From: JABDJZ01 sp047619685
Lineage (GTDB): Bacteria; Bacteroidota; Rhodothermia; Rhodothermales; UBA10348
Length of the DNA: 64,000 bases
NCBI GenBank assembly: GCA_047619685.1
Contig: JBLHLC010000017.1
Location: forward strand, 1 to 64,000
Reading direction: 5' to 3'
The notes under the pieces are model-generated. The model did no database searches. It was not told the origin of the DNA and saw nothing but the letters and a program-made list of their open reading frames with translations. Positions 61,388 to 64,000 of the stretch are shown in pieces. Positions within the stretch are counted from its first letter, which is position 1; every line of letters starts with the position of its first letter. The position numbers and the translations under genes are program-made.

Positions 61388-62272
61388 TCAGGCCCCGCCC
61401 CGCACCCTCAGCCCGGCGGCCTTTCGCATTACCCGGAGCATTTGGGCCGTGGCCTTCACGTCGTGCGTCCTCACGATGGAGGCTCCGCGCATCACGGCGA
61501 CTGCCGTCGCACCCAGAGAGCCGTAGAGCCGCTCATCGACGGGAGCCGCATCCGCAGTCAGTGAAACAGCGGCACCGACAGAGGACTTGCGAGAGACGCC
61601 GATCATGACCGGATGCCCAAGGGCGATAAACCGGTCGATCTGATCGATGAGCCGGAAGTTGTCGGCCACAGATTTGCCGAATCCAAAGCCTGGGTCCAGA
61701 AGGATACTCGTTACCCCTGCCTCCACGGCGGTGGCTGCCGCCGTTCGCAGAAACGTGGCTACCTCTCCCGCAACGTTCTCGTGGCTCACAGCGTGTGGCA
61801 TGCCCCCGACTTCCCCTACCGAATGCATCAAGGCCAGGGCTGCACCTGCATGGGCAGCAAGTTTGGCGAGCCCCGGGTCGTGGCGGAGCCCCGTGATGTC
61901 GTTTATGAGATGCACGCCTTCGTCAAGCACACGCTCAGCAACCTCCGAGCGGTATGTGTCCACTGAGACAACCACCCGGGGCAGTTCTCGAACGATGCGG
62001 CGAATAACCGGAAGAACCCGCTCAAGCTCTGTCTCGGCGCTCACAGGCTCGGCTCCTGCCCCATAGACCGTCCCGGCAGGTCGGGAGGACGCCCCGCCAA
62101 CGTCAATAAAAAGTGCGCCCTCGGCTTCCATGACCCGAGCTCGCTCAAGCGCCAGCCCCACATCCAGATACTGTCCGCCATCCGAAAAGGAGTCTGGGGT
62201 CACGTTCAGAACGCCCATGACGTGCGTCGAGCCAGGCAAGCAGTTCACTTGTCGCCCCCGCATCTCCAGCAT
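61388..62272 (-). CDS. folP: Dihydropteroate synthase
   Basis: Joins p-aminobenzoate to the pterin pyrophosphate in folate synthesis; target of sulfonamides. The TIM-barrel motifs are MGVLNVTPDSFSDGG, IDVGGASSRPAG, SVDTYRSEVAE, INDITGLRHDPGL, ILLDPGFGFGKSV, and VMIGVSRKSSVG. The ATG at 62272 gives a normal-length protein (294 residues) opening MLEMRGRQVNCLPGSTHVMG; a start at 62413 would overlap the divergent GH3 gene and precede any conserved residue. Confidence 0.94.
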   Translation of the reverse strand: MLEMRGRQVNCLPGSTHVMGVLNVTPDSFSDGGQYLDVGLALERARVMEAEGALFIDVGGASSRPAGTVYGAGAEPVSAETELERVLPVIRRIVRELPRVVVSVDTYRSEVAERVLDEGVHLINDITGLRHDPGLAKLAAHAGAALALMHSVGEVGGMPHAVSHENVAGEVATFLRTAAATAVEAGVTSILLDPGFGFGKSVADNFRLIDQIDRFIALGHPVMIGVSRKSSVGAAVSLTADAAPVDERLYGSLGATAVAVMRGASIVRTHDVKATAQMLRVMRKAAGLRVRGGA

Positions 62273-62370
62273 AAATGGGTCCTGAATCACCTTCCAACCT
62301 ACAATTTTTAGTCCGGGAGCCTGATTCAGGTAGACCCATCGCCGTTTGTGCGGTTTCTTGCTGTCCCACG

Positions 62371-62394
62371 AAAAACCCGCGTTCCGCCGCGGGT
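62371..62394 (-). terminator. Terminator-like hairpin facing left between GH3 and folP
   Basis: On the minus strand ACCCGCG (62394-62388), a 6-nt loop, then CGCGGGT (62381-62375), followed by a run of five T (62375-62371). No minus-strand gene ends here; it lies just upstream of folP and next to the GH3 start. Confidence 0.55.
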
Positions 62395-62402
62395 CAACCC
62401 GT

Positions 62403-63950
62403 ATGCCGATCACAGACGTCCTCAGCGCCCTGCCGATGCTGCGAGCATTGGACCGTTTTCAGGCAGACCCAGCGGGTACCCAGGAAGCGGTGCTCAGGGG
62501 TTTGGTGACCAAGGCAAAGGATACCGAGTGGGGCCTCAGGCACGACTACGCCGAGATTCTACGGCAACCAGACATTATTGCCGCTTACCAGTCCCGCGTC
62601 CCGCTCCATGACTACGAAGCATTTCGGACGGACATCGCCCGCATGCGGAATGGGGAGGGGGATATCCTCTGGCCCGGGACCACAATACATTTTGCCGTAT
62701 CGAGCGGAACCGCGTCGGCTGGAAAGGTCATTCCGCTGAGCAGGGAGATGCTCGACATCAATCGGCGGTTCACGCTGTCGACGGCGTTGAACTACGCCCG
62801 GAGTTCCGGATCCCTGTCCTTTCTGAAGGGAAAGTTCCTCTCGGTGCCGGGTCGGATTGAAGAGGATCCGGACCACCCGGGGACGCTCGTCGGGGAGATG
62901 AGTGGGTTGATGTACCTCTTTGGGCCGTGGTGGGCCAAGCGTTACCTCCAGGCCGTCGGCAAGGAAATCCTCTTCCTGCCCAAATGGGAGGAAAAGCTGC
63001 GCGCGATGGTCTCTTCAACCCTGGAGATGAATGTGACATCGATGGCCATGGTGCCATCGTGGGCCGTTCTGTTCTTTCCGATGCTCATCGACGAGTACAA
63101 CAGAACCCACTCTCGTCAGGTCAGCACCGTCCGCGAAGTGTGGCCAAACTTCCGCGTCTTCTTCTCTGGCGCCGTGGCCCTCTCATCGTATCTGGCCCTG
63201 CTAGAGGAGCAGATCGGCGACGGACCGGTCGATTTCATCGAATCGTATGGTGCCTCTGAGGGCGTGTTTTCGTTCCAGACCGCGTCCGGGGACAAGGACA
63301 TGCTGCTCCATCTGGAAAACGGCGTCTTCCTGGAATTCGTGAGAATGGGCGAAGACCCCCTGACCGGCCGACGATACACCATCCGGGATGTGGAGGTGAA
63401 CGTCCGCTACCGGCTGCATGTCTCCACCTGTTCCGGCCTCTGGGCCTATGGGGTTGGGGATGTGGTTCGGTTTACCAGTCTGAAGCCCCACCGAATCGTT
63501 GTGGCGGGACGCACGGCCGAGATGCTGGATTCCTACGGCGAGGCCATTTTTGGAGGCGAAGCCAGGACTGCCTTGGAGCGGGCCTGCGCAGAAACCGGCG
63601 ATCGATTCAGGGACTATCACATCGCTCCGATGCCCCCTAAGGGCCGCCAACCCCCTTTCCACCAATGGCTTATAGAATTTGATCACAAACCGGACAACCC
63701 GGCAGCACTAGCCTACACAATTGATACGTACTTACAAGACGTGAATCGTCACTACGTAATACGGAGAGAGTGCGGTGCTTTTGGCGCGCCTGAAATCCTT
63801 GCGCTATCTCCCGGTACGTTCTTGCGATGGTTGAAGTCCACACGCGGAAGGGTGAGTGCCCAAACGAAAGTTCCGCGAATGAGTGAGGATAGGGCCATCG
63901 CTGATGGCATCATGCAAACCCTGGAAACAATCAACACGGAAGCGACATAA
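62403..63950 (+). CDS. GH3-family acyl-adenylating enzyme
   Basis: A 515-residue member of the GH3 family, relatives of plant enzymes that activate a carboxylic acid with ATP and join it to an amino acid. The adenylation signatures are SSGTASAGKVIPLS (phosphate-binding loop), FIESYGASEGVF and YGVGDVVRF, with the C-terminal lid ending RVSAQTKVPRMSED. In bacteria the substrates are mostly unknown. The ATG at 62403 gives MPITDVLSALPM; an extension to 62346 is possible but would cross the terminator-like hairpin. It is divergent from folP. Bases 63951-64000 show nothing. Confidence 0.9.
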   Translation: MPITDVLSALPMLRALDRFQADPAGTQEAVLRGLVTKAKDTEWGLRHDYAEILRQPDIIAAYQSRVPLHDYEAFRTDIARMRNGEGDILWPGTTIHFAVSSGTASAGKVIPLSREMLDINRRFTLSTALNYARSSGSLSFLKGKFLSVPGRIEEDPDHPGTLVGEMSGLMYLFGPWWAKRYLQAVGKEILFLPKWEEKLRAMVSSTLEMNVTSMAMVPSWAVLFFPMLIDEYNRTHSRQVSTVREVWPNFRVFFSGAVALSSYLALLEEQIGDGPVDFIESYGASEGVFSFQTASGDKDMLLHLENGVFLEFVRMGEDPLTGRRYTIRDVEVNVRYRLHVSTCSGLWAYGVGDVVRFTSLKPHRIVVAGRTAEMLDSYGEAIFGGEARTALERACAETGDRFRDYHIAPMPPKGRQPPFHQWLIEFDHKPDNPAALAYTIDTYLQDVNRHYVIRRECGAFGAPEILALSPGTFLRWLKSTRGRVSAQTKVPRMSEDRAIADGIMQTLETINTEAT

Positions 63951-64000
63951 GTGCTGTGTTATCAATTGTTTTCAACTAGGAATAATATCAGTTTTCGCGG

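Noticed and set aside
1..64000. tRNA, rRNA, CRISPR arrays, intact IS elements and phage genes
   Set aside because: None was recognised by eye on either strand; a covariance-model scan was not possible, so a single missed tRNA cannot be fully excluded.

Overview
The window is GC-rich bacterial DNA that most resembles a Rhodothermota/Bacteroidota chromosome, probably of the Rhodothermales type. This is an inference from gene content. Several very large secreted proteins end in the NPFNP...LPSGxY type A sorting domain of the type IX secretion system (T9SS). An ECF sigma factor is paired with a Ser/Thr kinase-TPR protein. A Bacteroidota-style TonB and a Wzi-like barrel are present. Several promoters fit the TTG / TAnnTTTG pattern, and Shine-Dalgarno sequences are mostly absent. 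No rRNA, tRNA, CRISPR array or intact transposon was seen.

Layout. 0-3.3 kb: 3' end of a modular secreted protein with a recent internal duplication. 3.3-14.7 kb: smc, an ECF sigma factor plus Ser/Thr kinase pair, clpB, a DUF2231 membrane protein and a DUF493 protein. 14.7-23.8 kb: a frameshifted relic, an amidohydrolase, a Wzi-like barrel, a rhodanese lipoprotein, TonB, and a four-gene minus-strand operon (unknown protein, Ig-like lipoprotein, Nnr, VanZ). 23.9-34.5 kb: amino-acid catabolism, with glutamate dehydrogenase, alanine dehydrogenase, peptidase E and a hutU-hutH-hutI operon followed by an asparaginase-like protein. A second amidohydrolase, wrecked by an internal deletion, lies just before hutU. 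34.5-40 kb: a secreted zinc metalloprotease, ftsX, a cyclase-family lipoprotein, and an overlapping ATP-grasp ligase / KamA-family radical SAM pair.

40-56.2 kb: four tandem minus-strand genes (376, 1367, 1474 and 1597 residues) for T9SS-sorted proteins built from shared parts: a Cys-bounded propeller-like module, DUF11 repeats, SdrD B-like domains and, in one, a sortilin-like propeller. Terminators follow at least two of them. Between two of these genes lies a relic: a fragment of a further SdrD-type gene joined to the 3' end of a group II intron (maturase domain with a stop codon, plus domains V and VI).

56.3-64 kb: an operon of a membrane GAF/degenerate-GGDEF protein, phosphopentomutase (deoB) and two tandem EutN/CcmL microcompartment vertex proteins. 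A minus-strand folP-cdaA-pcm operon follows, then a divergent GH3-family adenylating enzyme.

The best candidates for undescribed biology are four: (1) the KamA-family enzyme, which lacks one of the two lysine-binding aspartates and is translationally coupled to a non-canonical D-Ala-D-Ala-ligase-like enzyme; (2) the deoB plus twin vertex-protein operon with no visible shell hexamer; (3) the recurrent Cys-bounded propeller-like module; (4) the group II intron relic inside the surface-protein array.
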